From: Pieris napi
Taxonomy: Eukaryota > Arthropoda > Insecta > Lepidoptera > Pieridae
Reading direction: 5' to 3'
Length of the DNA: 64,000 nt
Assembly: GCF_905475465.1 (NCBI RefSeq)
Contig: NC_062240.1
Coordinates: forward strand, 11,175,001 to 11,239,000
A program made the translations under genes and the position numbers. The notes beneath the pieces were generated by a model. It was not told the origin of the DNA. It did not search any database and saw nothing but the letters and a program-made list of their open reading frames with translations. Of this stretch, positions 24,454-35,482 are shown one piece after another. Each line of letters opens with the position of its first letter. The stretch's first letter is position 1.

Positions 24454-24680
24454 GAAGTTATACTTCTTTGGCGTAACAAGATAAAAATCTTTTATTCTAC
24501 GTTTGTAGAAAAAACGGCACTAACAATAAAAAAAACTAAAATGTTGACTATAGCTAACTTCAGGGTGTCGGGTTTTTGTGACGGTGTGTGTGCGCATCGT
24601 ATTGTCCCCTATTATCCACTTTACGTACAAGTAATTCATAGTAGGTACACAGTCTGGTCTGTGGACTCAGTTTCCGCACG
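24454..24680 (+). mobile_element. MITE M13 fragment
   Basis: Left 13-mer GAAGTTATACTTC at 24454-24466 followed by TTTGGCG. The right end is not found. The frame at 24421-24699 lies over it and is not a gene. Confidence 0.45.
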
Positions 24681-25343
24681 CTCAATAGGTCCGTTGTAGG
24701 TACGTAATTTTAGCTTAGTATAAAAGTAATATTTATATTACTAAAATATTCTGAATTTCCACAAAACCAAATGAATATCGAAATGAAAGCTAAACAAAGC
24801 CGTTTGCAATATCCAATCCAACGGGTATTTTTGACAGGCTACAACGAAATAACGCGGTACAGACTTTGAAACGAAAAATTATTAAGAGATTTTATAAACA
24901 AAATAACAATGAAACAATGCCTGTTCATAAAAATGTAAAGGCAAGCTTTAGAAACCATATCATGTTAAAATATTGTGAAATAAAACATCTATCGAAAAAT
25001 ACTTTAGTGTCATGGTAATATTATATTATTATATAGGTGCTTTCATTACTCAGTATATACAGCGATAGATTTGTATATATAACCAGGTAAAAAACCAAGT
25101 TATTAGTTTTAACCATTCTTTCCCTGTTTTTTAAATCAATGAATTCAATAAGTACTGAACTTGTTTATATTTTCGACACGACAAAATGCCATTATAAACA
25201 TAACTTGTAAAAAACTAAGTCTTGCAACGTAGTTCCACTAATTTTTCATTATACACTAATTGGATTCTAAATTTGAAGATTCTACGTCTGCTAGAAGTGC
25301 CTTAAAGTTTTGATGATTAGTCAGTGTCAAAATAAATAAATTT

Positions 25344-25758
25344 GACTATAGTCGAATTTTTAATTAAACGAAGTCAACTGACGTTTACGGTGTTGTCAGT
25401 TTTTAATGAAATAAAAATAGTGTTGTGACAAAGTAAAAACCCTTGAATGGTTTTTACTTGTGTGTGTAGTGATGGCACTAGTCACCGCGCCGCGCTTTGT
25501 AATAAGACGTCAAAAAACTGATTGTAGTTACATAGTACTAGTACCTAACTTATATCAGAGCACTTTTATACAATTTTGAAATAGAAATAATGTTCTTTTA
25601 TTGTTTGAAATGATTGACTATTCACACTCATTGTTCATTCATCTGATTGAACAAGAACTGAACACATCACTATTACTTTAAATATGGCAACATTATTTTA
25701 CAAAGTGACATTAGCTACTGTCAGTTGGCTTCGTCTAATTAAAAATACGACTATAGTT
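25344..25758. mobile_element. Non-autonomous element with ~37-bp imperfect terminal inverted repeats
   Basis: Left end GACTATAGTCGAATTTTTAA... is matched by the reverse complement of the right end near 25720-25758, including ACGAAG and CAACTGAC blocks. Each terminus itself opens with the palindrome GACTATAGTC. No protein; target duplication not clear. Confidence 0.6.
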
Positions 25759-26269
25759 ATAATTCTTAACATCTGGGACAAATTTAATAAAATTTGAAAT
25801 ATACCGTATTTTTACAACTTCTGCATGGTAACTTTTAATTTTACGAATAATCACCACTAAGTCGAAGGCGAACACACAACCGTGTCCCCAAATCAACACC
25901 TTAGTATTAAGAAAATAAATGTATACAGTTAAAGTACAATTATCTCATCCAAAGTTTCATTTCCTTTACGGTTATATAAATTTAAGTAACTTTATTTAGA
26001 CTATACGCGCTTCATAGTGATTGCACAATCACTCACGAGTAACTTTGCAAAAAAAGAGACGTTTTTATTTAATAATAAAAATCCCACGAAATTTAGTTTT
26101 TATCCACCCAAAAAAAACAAAAACAAAAAATATCTACTTATTAACGATTATTCTTATTTTTAACTTATAATTTTATTTTATTTACTGTACACCCTTACAC
26201 ACGATTTTCATTACTCACACTGCCAACTTTAATATTATTATTTTCTACTTAGTATTATTATTATTATTT

Positions 26270-26390
26270 TTTTGCTACTGAGGCGCAAACTAGCTACTGT
26301 GGTCTCTGGCAGAATGACCAGCGCGGTGGAACTTTCTGCTCCTCAGCATAATGCTGAGCCAGGGCCAATTACAACCACAGATTATATTAC
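26270..26390 (+). repeat. Dispersed lepidopteran repeat (hairpin CTCAGCATAATGCTGAG)
   Basis: After an ATT-trinucleotide run comes GGTCTCTGGCAGAATGACCA, then GTGGAACTTTCTGCTCC, the perfect hairpin CTCAGCATAATGCTGAG and GGGCCAATTACAAC. I recognise this as a common lepidopteran repeat from memory; only one copy is in this window. The 61-codon frame here is not a gene. Confidence 0.45.
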
Positions 26391-26395
26391 GTATC

Positions 26396-26995
26396 AATAT
26401 ATCTTGTGGCATATTAATTCAAATTTCTCTTTATTAAAATGTAATAGAACTCTATAAATAATTAACGCTTGAAATACACTCAATACGTGGAATACTAAAT
26501 ACTCATGCGGTATAATTTTAAATGTCAGATACACATTTCCTGTTAAGTAGACCCCTTTTGTTTGAAGCTTGCGCAATTTAATCTTTATAAAAGTACTGCC
26601 GGCTTTTCCTATGTGTACACTTTATGAAGAACTCTTTCTGGTTTTAAAACTTGTGAACATTAATTGAAAATTTATGTACATATATTAAGGTTATTAAGTA
26701 GACTTTTAGTTTATCATAATTTTGAGAGATTTGCGTTACATTTATAATTATTAATACACCATTGGACGTAATGTAATAATTATAAGCATTATTTATAAAG
26801 TACTACTAAGTTCCTACTTTATTTATATTTATAAAAATACAATAAATACTTTTTGTAAAGATCCTATTGAATTTAATATGAATATTGCAAACAGTTGATG
26901 GTAGATGGGATTTCTATGGCAAAGTAAAAAAGTCTAATCTAACATATGTTAACATGATGTGAAAATAACTAAATAAATAAATCAGTGGCGCTACA
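26396..26995. other. AT-rich stretch, nothing recognised
   Basis: No supported feature. Confidence 0.45.
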
Positions 26996-26999
26996 ACCT

Positions 27000-27262
27000 T
27001 TTTAGGCCTCAGATTTCTGTATCTGTTTCATGATCATTTGTAATTCTAATAGACAAATAGGTGATCAGCCTCCTGTGCCTGACACACAACGTCGAATTTT
27101 TGGGTATAAGGCGAGCCGGTTTTCGCACGATGTTTTCCTTCACCGTTCGAGCGAATGTTAAATGCGCACATAGAAAGAAAGTCCATTGGTGCACAGCCGG
27201 AATCAAACCTACGACTTCAGGGATGAGAGTCGCATGCTGAAGCCACTAGGCCAACACTGCTA
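27000..27262 (-). mobile_element. SINE-A, minus strand, near full length
   Basis: Complete order of SINE-A blocks on the minus strand: tail GGCCTCAGATTTCTG, GTGATCAGCCTCCTGTGCCTG, GTTTTCCTTCACCGTTCGAGC, AATGCGCACATAG, box B (GGAATCAAACCTACG) and box A (GAAGCCACTAGGCCAACAC). The 65-codon minus frame is not a gene. Confidence 0.8.
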
Positions 27263-27600
27263 AATAACTACCACGAATATAGATACAAGACGTCAAGTTT
27301 TATAAAATTAATATTTTTTTTAATTCAACGTCCTTCACTAAACAAAAACGATTCTAGCAGTTAATAATACTTTCTACTCTTTGTTCGAGTAAGTGGGAAC
27401 ATGCAAACTCAATCATATTTTGACCTAAATACATGTGAATGTTATTCTAGTTTAGCGAGTCATGCAAAGGACGAATATATTTTTATTTTCCAGTAAATTG
27501 AAGTTACGTAATGAGGTATAAGACAGGTATTTTCCATCGTTTTCTATTTACTATTAACAAACAACTTTCGGCGATCTTTTTCTATGAAGATAATTACTAA

Positions 27601-28007
27601 TAGGCCGGGAGATAGTGACACAACATAGTGGGTCCTTTGTACAAGTATGGCGGTTCTTCAGTGGTCTTATTACGCAATGAAAAAAAGAAAAAATGATGGT
27701 CATTTATTTTTTAATTAACGCATTCGCGTTGGTGTGGCGGGCTGTAAGTCATACCGGAAAAGTATGGCATGGCACTGCCGCCTCTTATTTTTTTATGGAC
27801 TATCGGAAAATACTTGAATTTTTTTGGAACAAATCGTTTGACACACTAATTAACCCGACGAGTTCGACTAACGCCCACGCGACTGGTTCGCCGGTACCAG
27901 CGCTATGACCATAATTTTTCCTATTTTTCATTGCGTAATAAGACCCCTGAAGAACCGCCAGACTGGTACAATTGACCCACTATTTTGTGTCACTATCTTC
28001 CGGCCTA
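27601..28007. mobile_element. 407-bp MITE with ~80-bp inverted repeats and TAA target duplication
   Basis: Left end TAGGCCGGGAGATAGTGACA and right end (reverse complement TAGGCCGGAAGATAGTGACA) continue to match through CGGTTCTTCAGTGGTCTTAT to about 80-100 bp. TAA flanks both sides (27598-27600 and 28008-28010). Interior carries no recognisable protein; the short frames on both strands are not genes. Confidence 0.85.
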
Positions 28008-28529
28008 TAACGAGATAAAATAAAACTTTCCATATAAACGCGCACAGGCACAGAAGTATTAGGTGGGTTAAAAAGTTCGTAGGCTGACACATAGATGGCG
28101 CTACTAGTACTAAACTTATATGATTTTTAGTTAGCCTCCTAACCTTCAAAAGACACGTGTATTCATTTGACAATTGTCGTATTTTACAATTAACTTGTGG
28201 GGAACTTTTATTTGTTCAGCCACGTGATGAAGAAAGCGTATCAATTGTCTTTCTTTATGTAAATTTACTGAACAATTTCAACGTCTTCTTGAACACAACA
28301 ATTGTTCGGTAATACAATTTATATTGCAGTATGTATATTTAAATTTGGAAGAACAATTTAAGCGAAGTAATGAAACCGTCATGAAACTTTAAGAAATAAG
28401 TCAAAGAATAATAAGTCATCTTACAAACATCAATAAACATGATGAAAATTACGAATAAAATTGAAAAGATAAAGGTATAAACTGCACATACGAAACTACG
28501 TCATGCTGCTGCAGACAATATTAGACTTA

Positions 28530-29288
28530 CGGCCTGGCCACGGGGATCGGCGGTGCGAACGGCGATGCGGGAGGCGAGGCGACCATTCGCGCGGGACCGT
28601 TTGCAGGCCACGGACCGGTCACGTTTGCCGCCGCGACCACTAAGGAAGTTCGACAGCGGAATGTCTTTATCGAAATCATCTCGATATTGCTTGGAAAGTA
28701 ATAGCTTTTGGTGCAAGACCTAATTTGGAGAAATTGTGGAGAATTCCACAAGAAGTATGAGAAATTCAGAATATATCCAGAATTATTTTTTTGAGTATAC
28801 CAGAATGAGTATTGAAACCTTCAATTATATTCTTATGAATATTCAATCAGAATTGGAGAAAAAAGTTAATGCAAATAGAATTTTAAGTGCCGCTGAAAAA
28901 TTGTTTTTGAGATTAAGGTATATTAAATTAATGCTGTGGATGGCCAGACTTCCAAATAGCTGGTCTAGCCAGTATTTCAGTAACAAAAAACTCTGTATTC
29001 ATTTTTCGCCGCGACCACGACTAAACTTATTTATTCCCTTCTCTATTCGCCGCGACTGCCGCTCGACTCCGTGGCTTGCACCGTACTGATTCATGCATTT
29101 GTTTCGCTCGCCCGTCGCGACGTCAGTCGCCCGCGCGATTCGCTCGGTACATTTTGCCGGTCGCATCGCTGGTCGCCGTTGCGCGTGGCTTGATTAGTAC
29201 ATTGCTATGAGTTTATTTCAGTCGCTAGACGAATCGCGGTTCGCTCCGCGCGAATATTCGCGTCGGCGAATGTCCCGTGGCCAGGCTG
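28530..29288 (+). mobile_element. Decayed PIF/Harbinger element with transposase N-terminal remnant, TTA target duplication
   Basis: Ends share C(G/A)GCCTGGCCACGGG as inverted repeats; TTA flanks both (28527-28529 and 29289-29291). Inside, a plus-strand piece reads GEFHKKYEKFRIYPELFF, shifts frame in a T-run near 28787-28793 and continues EYTRMSIETFNYILMNI and LSAAEKLFLRLRYI, the pattern of the region before the DDE core in Harbinger transposases. The catalytic part is missing. Terminal regions are unusually GC- and CpG-rich compared with the surroundings. Confidence 0.75.
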
Positions 29289-29626
29289 TTAGGAAAATAT
29301 CCAAGAACTTATTTTATGATTTAAGATGTTTCCTTTATGAAATATACAAAAGCGTTATTTAATAAAAGGGGATAGGAAAATTGCATTGGCAATAGGATTT
29401 CCTTACTTTGCTTCCAAGTCATTATAATAGCTTTTTTATATAAATATGCGCATAATTTAATTTTCTTTATTTTTTTTCGTTCTTTGATAAAATGATATTA
29501 GAGCAGCAGAATCACTGTTATTAAATCGTTTGCGATTTCTCTGCGATAATTATTACCTTTTTTATAGACTGTGCACACCCTTTGTCCCATCGGAGGACAT
29601 AAGTTATTAAGACAATGAATAATACT

Positions 29627-30394
29627 AATAAAAATAGGTAAAAAAACTTTTTAAGTTAAACGGTTTTATGTTAAACATACATTGCAATGTTTAAGATAAA
29701 TGTACTAAAAACCAAAAAATAATAAAATAGATACAGTCGTGGGAATTATAAAGATATGCATAGACTAGACTAAAATAAAACCGTGGGGCACGTCAATTGT
29801 CTACAAATTATCGACTTAATGTGCGATAGAAGAATCGTTTAATTCGTCGTTAAAATAGGCAGTTGGCCCGCAGACGGTCAGGAAATTACTTACTATTTTC
29901 TTGCTCATGGAAATTCCAATAGTTATACACTCCATGTAAATAAAAGAGATGTTTCAACTAGTTTATCGTTGGACATTCACACTGCTGGCTGGCGAGGAAT
30001 CGTTTCACTGCTCGTAGTTTGTCTATAATCGACAAAACATATGATAAAAGTACCTACTACTCGCTCACCACTATGAAACCCTAAAACTCGCTTATAATCG
30101 AGCTTGCTAGCTTGTTTCCACATTCTAGCCCTACTTATCACACGTCCATCGTTGTCGGTTGAACAACTGCCTAATTATAGTGTAACATTACAAAACAAAC
30201 ATTTTAATCAACGATTGTAGACAATTGACATGCCCCACGGTTTTATTTTAGTCTAGTCTATGCATATGTTTATAATTCCCACGACTGTATCTATTTTATT
30301 ATTTTTTGGTTTTTAGTACATTTATCTTAAACATTGCAATGTATGTTTAACATAAAACCGTTTAACTTAAAAAGTTTTTTTACCTATTTTTATT
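29627..30394. mobile_element. Fold-back element with ~190-bp terminal inverted repeats
   Basis: The left arm 29627-29815 (AATAAAAATAGGTAAAAAAA ... CCGTGGGGCACGTCAATTGT) is repeated almost exactly inverted at 30199-30394. The ~380-bp centre has no readable protein. Clean target duplication not identified. Large non-autonomous DNA element; superfamily unknown. Confidence 0.8.
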
Positions 30395-30969
30395 TTCTAG
30401 TTTTTAGTTTTTATTTCGCATTCTGTTTAATTCATTTAGTGCTTCATTATTGCAAGGTTCCTTGCCCGTTAGTTTATATAAATAAATCAATTCTATAATA
30501 TAAATATAATATATATTTAATTAATAAAATAGATACAGTTTTTAATATAATGTTATATATATATATAATATATATTTATATATTATATAATATTTATTTA
30601 TTTATTTATTTTTATTTTATTTATTTAGTTTATTGTATTGTCACCAAAATCCAAAGTGTATACAAAATTTCAGATTAATCGGTTGACAGGAAGAGGGTGA
30701 AATTTGAATTACTAAATTTGACCCAAGAATAAATAAAACAAACGGGGTGAGCTAAATAAAACCGTTTAAAAAGACTAATATTAAAATAAAATTCCTGCAA
30801 TAACCACATATAAAAATTCCTAAATGCTGAAGATTTTGAAAATTATACCAAAAAAGTATTTATTTTAAACTTCATTGTATAATAAAACAATCTGTTATTA
30901 CGAAACTTAAATCATGCTAAAACCTCACTGATAACAAACTATCAAAATTCAAAATCATTTGTTCATTTA
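30395..30969. repeat. AT-rich tract with TA and TTTA microsatellites
   Basis: TATATATA runs at about 30555-30590 and a TTTATTTATTTA run at 30595-30625. Nothing else recognised. Confidence 0.6.
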
Positions 30970-31295
30970 GGTTAGGTACACTTATGAACGTCAATTTTAC
31001 ATTTACTGCCAGTTCTCAACGGGCGAAGAAAGGACGAGAAGAACTGGCAATAAACTCTCCGCCACTCTTTTTAATCGGCAAGTTTTAGTTTTACAAAATG
31101 TTTGTAAGAAGCTGCAACCATTACACCATGTTCCACATGACATCTTAAAGTAATTAACTATTCTAATAAAATTATATTAACGAAATAAAAATAAAAAAAA
31201 CAAAGATTTGTCGTCTATCAGCAGCAGGTATGGTAAAATAGGTACACGCACTTACATTCTAATGGGATCAACACGCAAATACATAGTTATGTTAG
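30970..31295 (-). repeat. Dispersed repeat H, minus strand
   Basis: Runs AGGTACACTTATGAACGTCA, the GCCAGTTCTC/GAAGAACTGGC stem, ACTCTCCGCCACTCTTTTTA, CATTACACCATGTTCCACAT to TCTATCAGCAGCAGG and ACACGCAAATACATAG. Same element as 7655-7985, opposite orientation. Confidence 0.7.
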
Positions 31296-32014
31296 TATAA
31301 ATAACTAAAATCACCGCATACACGAATTGAAGTCCCGACGCATGGACGCCAGTATATCTTTTAGGAAACCCTAAAAAATAATATTTAAGAGACTACAGAG
31401 TAAAAAAATATCTTAAATGCTGAAGAGTTTCTAATAAATACCAAAAAAAATAATTATTTCCACACTGTTGCATAATAAAACCATTATTTAATTACGAAAA
31501 CTAAATTATGCTTCAACAGACTCACTGCTAACACACGATCTCTTCCAGGAAGCCCTATCGAAGAAAATTTGAATTAACGTTATAAAAAATAGCCTAAACA
31601 TTATATTTTGTATATAACAAGTATCAGTTTATTAATTTAAACCGAATATAAATGTTGTTAATGGTCTTATTCAAGAGAGACTTAATTACTGAAAAGCTGA
31701 CAAAAGCCCCGCTAAGAGCTTATCAAAGCTAATTAAAGGTAATTCTGAGAGACAAATAAATCTATAGAGGCATCGACGTCGTGAATTTTGAGTGATACTT
31801 AAGTTTGAAGCTCTCTCAGCATCGTGGTGTCACTTGACCCGGATATCTTCGACCTCAGGCTCTTCACTAAAACATATTGTTTATTAAATGTTACATTTGT
31901 TAAGAATAAGTACAATAGTAAAAGATTTCTTTAACTTGTTTTTTGTATGTAAGCTATGTTACCACATAGTTTACCACATCACAAATAATACATTTTTACA
32001 GTATATGTTACAAA
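31296..32014. other. AT-rich stretch, nothing recognised
   Basis: No supported gene. A 20-base scrap resembling LINE-C (CGATCTCTTCCAGGAAGCC) is at about 31538. Confidence 0.4.
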
Positions 32015-32348
32015 TAAAATCAAAATCATTTATTGATATAGGTAACATAATGTACACTTATGAACGTCAAATAAGAAATACACATTAAATGCTTCTAATT
32101 TTACATTTACTGCCAATTCTCAAATCAAGGGCGTAGAAATGAAGAGAAGAACTGGCAATAATCTCTCCGCCACTCTTTTTAATCGCCAAGTTTTTTTTAA
32201 ACAATGTTTGTAAGGATCCATTACACCATGTTCCACATGACATCTTAAGTAATTAATAGTTAATAAATGATAATTAAATAAATTAAAAACAACTTTTGTC
32301 TTTTCTTGCAAGAGGCATAGTGAAATAGGAGCACGCACTTATATTCTC
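32015..32348 (-). repeat. Dispersed repeat H, minus strand
   Basis: Full order of H blocks on the minus strand, from AATCATTTATTGATATAGGT to GGAGCACGCACTTATATTCT, including the stem-loop at about 32107-32158. Only about 720 bp separate it from the preceding H copy, in the same orientation. Confidence 0.7.
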
Positions 32349-32855
32349 GTGGACTTAACTTACAAGCTATCTATTTGACAATTTTAGTAAACATGAATTA
32401 CAAAAAATTTAAATCCAATAAAACCTATATAAAATAAAATAAAAATACTAGTAATGTTTGCTTATCGTTTAGCAAAAAAGAGAAAAATATTAAATGCTTA
32501 GTTGCTTACCTACCTACTGATATATTTGAAAATTGTGTTTAAGATAATCTAGAATATACATAGAAATACAGAATTTCGGGAAATATGTACTAGTAAACTT
32601 ACTTGAAAAACCTTTCGTATTCAATGTAAATAATTTAAACAGTCACCATTCGATACGAATACGGATTTACGTTGAAATGTGTTATTTTGTTGGAAACGTT
32701 GAGAAATCTTCGTTTGTTGTTTCAATATTAAAGTCCTTTGCCTGTCTTCTTTGATGTCCTACGCCGAACGCTCTGTTATAATAAATATTTTATTTGCTCG
32801 CCGATTTCCTTTTGTTTACCCAATTTAATATTGGTTTCTCCTTATTTGTATACAG

Positions 32856-33016
32856 GTCAAGATGAGTTTAAGATCCGAAGATTGAAGAAAATCCTACCTC
32901 CTCATGCTCAAGCTCTCCCCAATAAAACATTCCTTAAACCTTCCACATCTAAGTCAAACTGAAAGAAACATTCCAGAATTACTAATCAAAATTAAGGTTC
33001 TGTTCGTAAGAGTGAC
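32856..33016 (+). other. Candidate exon just upstream of the unknown gene
   Basis: A good acceptor (pyrimidine-rich run, then GTATACAG) ends at 32855. The following frame reads DEFKIRRLKKILPPHAQALP and stops at TGA 32960-32962, so it could be a terminal coding exon of an upstream gene. Alternatively it is a 5' UTR exon of the gene at 33104: strong donor sequences (GTAAGA at 33006, GTAAGT at 33017) are followed by acceptors CCCCAG (33101) and CCCGCAG (33125). No upstream partner exon was found. Tentative. Confidence 0.3.
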
Positions 33017-33103
33017 TGTAAGTGATAAAGCCTGGAAAGATAAAGGCGCGCGGTAACCTCTTCGGAGGGCGCGAGAGGCTGGCGCGATGCGGTCTCCCCA
33101 GGG

Positions 33104-33740
33104 ATGTACGTAATATATCCCGCAGACGAAGTAGTGTCCCTGACATACAGCTCGCCCTCGGCGCCTCGGCCCAGGCCGCGGCCAACGCTAGACATTATAG
33201 TTGACCTGCCGCCGCACGCGCCGAGTGAAGCGCAAGCACCTACCCCGCCCCCCGCCCCGACCCGCGCTCTCTCTGTCCCCAAAACGGCGCCCCCGGAGCT
33301 AGCGCCTGGCGCGCCGGCCTCGCCGACGCCCTCTACTGAGCGGCCGGCTAAGCCGCGCGACCGCACCAAAAAGCTGTTTAAGAAACTAGGCCGCCATGAG
33401 GACAATGAATTTGGCAAAATAATCAGAACCCCAGCCCCGGATGAATTCGAGTTTCCCGCGCCCCTACCAACCCCCGCTTTCTCCAGGAAAAACATATTCG
33501 ACCGCGATTTTGATGCACTGTTTGAAGTTGCGAGTACGCCGGAATTCTGTGCAAATATAAGGGTAACGACGCCGGAGCCTGATCGTCGGTCTGATGTGTC
33601 TGCACCTCATTTCCCGTCTCCCTCAGCCTCCTCCCTTAGTCTGCTACCTCCCCGTCCGCAGTCAGAGCCAACGGCGAATTCAACTATGGCACAAACATCT
33701 CCACATTCTACACCTCCAGCGCAACGATCGTCATTTGAAG
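33104..33740 (+). CDS. Unknown proline-rich protein, exon 1 as visible
   Basis: First exon I can support of a multi-exon host gene. The frame gives ~212 residues. Residues ~17-84 are rich in Pro and Ala (PRPRPRP, PTPPPAP), residues 85-95 are basic (RDRTKKLFKKL), and residues ~99-160 are mixed with FDRDFDALFEV and TTPEPD; the end is Ser/Pro-rich. The exon is GC-rich against an AT-rich background, supporting real coding. It ends at a donor (GAAG|GTTTTT, weak) leaving one base of a codon. The Met at 33104 is provisional: the frame is open back to 33044 and acceptors at 33101 and 33125 would make this an internal or UTR-preceded exon. I do not recognise the protein; long disordered segments and SH3-ligand-like prolines suggest a signalling or cytoskeletal adaptor (inference). 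The minus-strand frames here are shadows. Confidence 0.7.
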
Positions 33741-33908
33741 GTTTTTAAGAAAGCGTGTGGATTTGGAACTAATTAAAGTGTGTTTAATGTCATTGAGCAT
33801 GAACTTTTGCAGACTTAACAAAATGCCCGACTCTAACACATATGTTTTCTTAACTATTAATTACAAAACTTATACGTTCATTGTTGTTTAAATATTGTTT
33901 TTTTACAG

Positions 33909-34094
33909 GAAGTAGTCCAAAGCCGAAGAAAGTCAGCTTTTTTCGAAAATTCAGCCGGTCGAGGGAGACGCCGTCGACATCTGCCAAGATGCAGCAGCCG
34001 TCGATAGAGATGGCTCTGCGAGAACTGACACACCCATCACATAATGAGCAACTAAAGAATCAACAACAAGTTACATTCAAATTAGTCAAAACAG
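33909..34094 (+). CDS. Unknown proline-rich protein, exon 2
   Basis: Starts after a clean acceptor (TTGTTTTTTTACAG) 168 bp downstream of exon 1 and completes the split codon in frame, giving Gly at residue 213. It encodes residues ~214-274: a strongly basic patch (PKPKKVSFFRKFSRSRE), then a helical segment (IEMALRELTHPSHNEQ). It ends at ACAG|GTAAGG, again leaving one base. Matching phase-1 junctions on both sides are the best evidence that this is a real exon. The next exon with matching phase and coding character is at 53650, which makes the following intron about 19.6 kb. Confidence 0.75.
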
Positions 34095-34215
34095 GTAAGG
34101 ATGAACTATTCGACTGATATTCTTAATGCGAACTCAATTCAAAAGTTAAAAATATTATAAAGTGTTTCGGTGGGGGTTGTTGGAGGGATGTAATACTTTG
34201 TTCGAGCCTAATTGA

Positions 34216-34469
34216 CGACTCATTGGTCTAGTGGTTAGTACCCCTGACTGCGAATCCATGGGTCCCGGGTTCGAACCCCGGCTGAGGCGAACATCGATGT
34301 GATGAGCATTTGGTGTTGTTCTTAGGTCTTGGGTGTTTAAATATGTATTTATATGTATATCTATCTATAATATGTATGTATATCCGTTGCCTAGTACCCA
34401 TAACACAAGCTTCACCAGCTTAGCATGGAACTAGGTCAATTGGTGTGAATTGTCTTTAAAAAAAAAAAA
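34216..34469 (+). mobile_element. tRNA-derived SINE-C
   Basis: Head CATTGGTCTAGTGGTTAG (box A) with GGGTTCGAACCCC (box B); the acceptor strands CGACTCA/TGAGGCG pair at 6 of 7 positions and the T-arm pairs perfectly, but the anticodon stem does not form, so it is not a tRNA gene. Body contains GTCTTGGGTGTTTAAATATG and ATCCGTTGCCTAGTACCCAT, ending in an A-run to 34469. A second copy is at 58939. Confidence 0.8.
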
Positions 34470-34756
34470 TTGTCAACTGTCTTTAATCGTTTCAAACAAG
34501 AGCTTATAACTAATATAGCATTAAGGGTGGGGTTGCAATGCTGAACTAACTGTAAAAACTCTAACTTGACTTATTTATGGGTTCTTAAAACTAAGCCATA
34601 CATATGTTACCTATTACGTATATATGTGTGTTGTTCATTCTCGGAAACGTTATATTATTATTTATGAATGTATGAAAAACTAAAGGACTCCTATAATATT
34701 ACCAATTATTAACAATTAATGGCATGCCCATTTAAATTGTTAACTAAAATATATAT

Positions 34757-34761
34757 GTAAC
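34757..34761. repeat. Target-site duplication of the BEL/Pao element (left)
   Basis: GTAAC here and GTAAC at 40189-40193 flank the two LTRs exactly; 5 bp is the usual BEL/Pao duplication length. Confidence 0.85.
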
Positions 34762-34892
34762 TGGAGCGGCGATAAGGTTGCTTTTTGACTGGTTAACTAT
34801 TAAGTATAATTTTAGTGCAATGAAACGTCTGCTTCGCGTTGAATCTACTTTATTACTAAATATTAAAATTACAAAAATAATATGATTGAACA
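34762..34892 (-). repeat. 3' LTR of the BEL/Pao element
   Basis: 131 bp, begins TGGAGCGGCGATAAGG and ends GATTGAACA on the plus strand. Near-identical to 40055-40188. Confidence 0.9.
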
Positions 34893-34973
34893 TATCCGCC
34901 CACCAAAGGACCTTTAATGTCCTTTCAAAAGATTACATGCAAACCCTTAATATATACTTTAACAATTTGGCAC

Positions 34974-35480
34974 TTAAGCTTCATTAATTGGGAGATAGCA
35001 AAGATTAGATACAGATCGTTTAACAATATTATTTCCATTTTTAACGCTATAAACTCTAGTTACACCATCTGATCCTGGATGTTTTTCAGTAATTCGTCCA
35101 AGGATCCATTTTCCAGGTGGTAAATTTTGTTGTTTTATCAGTACGATATCACCAATTTTAAATTCTTCTATTCTTTTTAACCATTTTGGCCGTTGTTGTA
35201 GATTGGTCACGTATTCATTTTGCCAACGACACCAAAAATCGTTTAATAGCTTTTGTGTATATTGCCAACGGGCTAAATGCGAAATTTTGATATCGTTCAA
35301 ATTTGGATGCGGCACAACTATTGGGGCTTCACCAATTAGAAAGTGTCCAGGTGTTAGTGGATCAAGAGTATCATCTGCTTGGCTTATATGGCAGAGTGGC
35401 CGTGAGTTAAAACAGGCTTCGATTTCACATAATACAGTGGACAACTCTTCGAAGGTAAGGTTGTTATTAAGAATTCGTTT
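34974..35480 (-). pseudogene. BEL/Pao polyprotein, C-terminal part cut off by MITE insertion
   Basis: Continues the integrase after the MITE: minus-strand residues TFEELSTVLCEIEACFNSRP are the end of the integrase core, followed by a DUF5641-like tail (LTPGHFLIGEAP, FWCRWQNEYV, GDIVLIKQQNLPPGKWILGR). The last part is open to the stop at 34974. It lies in the same genomic frame as the main polyprotein, as expected if the insertion plus its duplication totals a multiple of three (396 bp), but the MITE carries stops. In an intact element this would be one protein with 35844-39878. Confidence 0.8.
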
Positions 35481-35482
35481 AA

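Noticed and set aside
28501..28751. Two overlapping minus frames rich in Ala and Arg
   Set aside because: Caused by the GC-rich terminal region of the Harbinger element.
32992..33605. Minus-strand and alternate-frame ORFs over the GC-rich exon (167, 67 and 60 codons)
   Set aside because: Shadows of the plus-strand frame, which alone has matching splice phases with exon 2.
34216..34290. Possible tRNA gene with strong A and B boxes
   Set aside because: Anticodon stem does not pair, and a SINE body with A-tail follows; the same head recurs at 58939.
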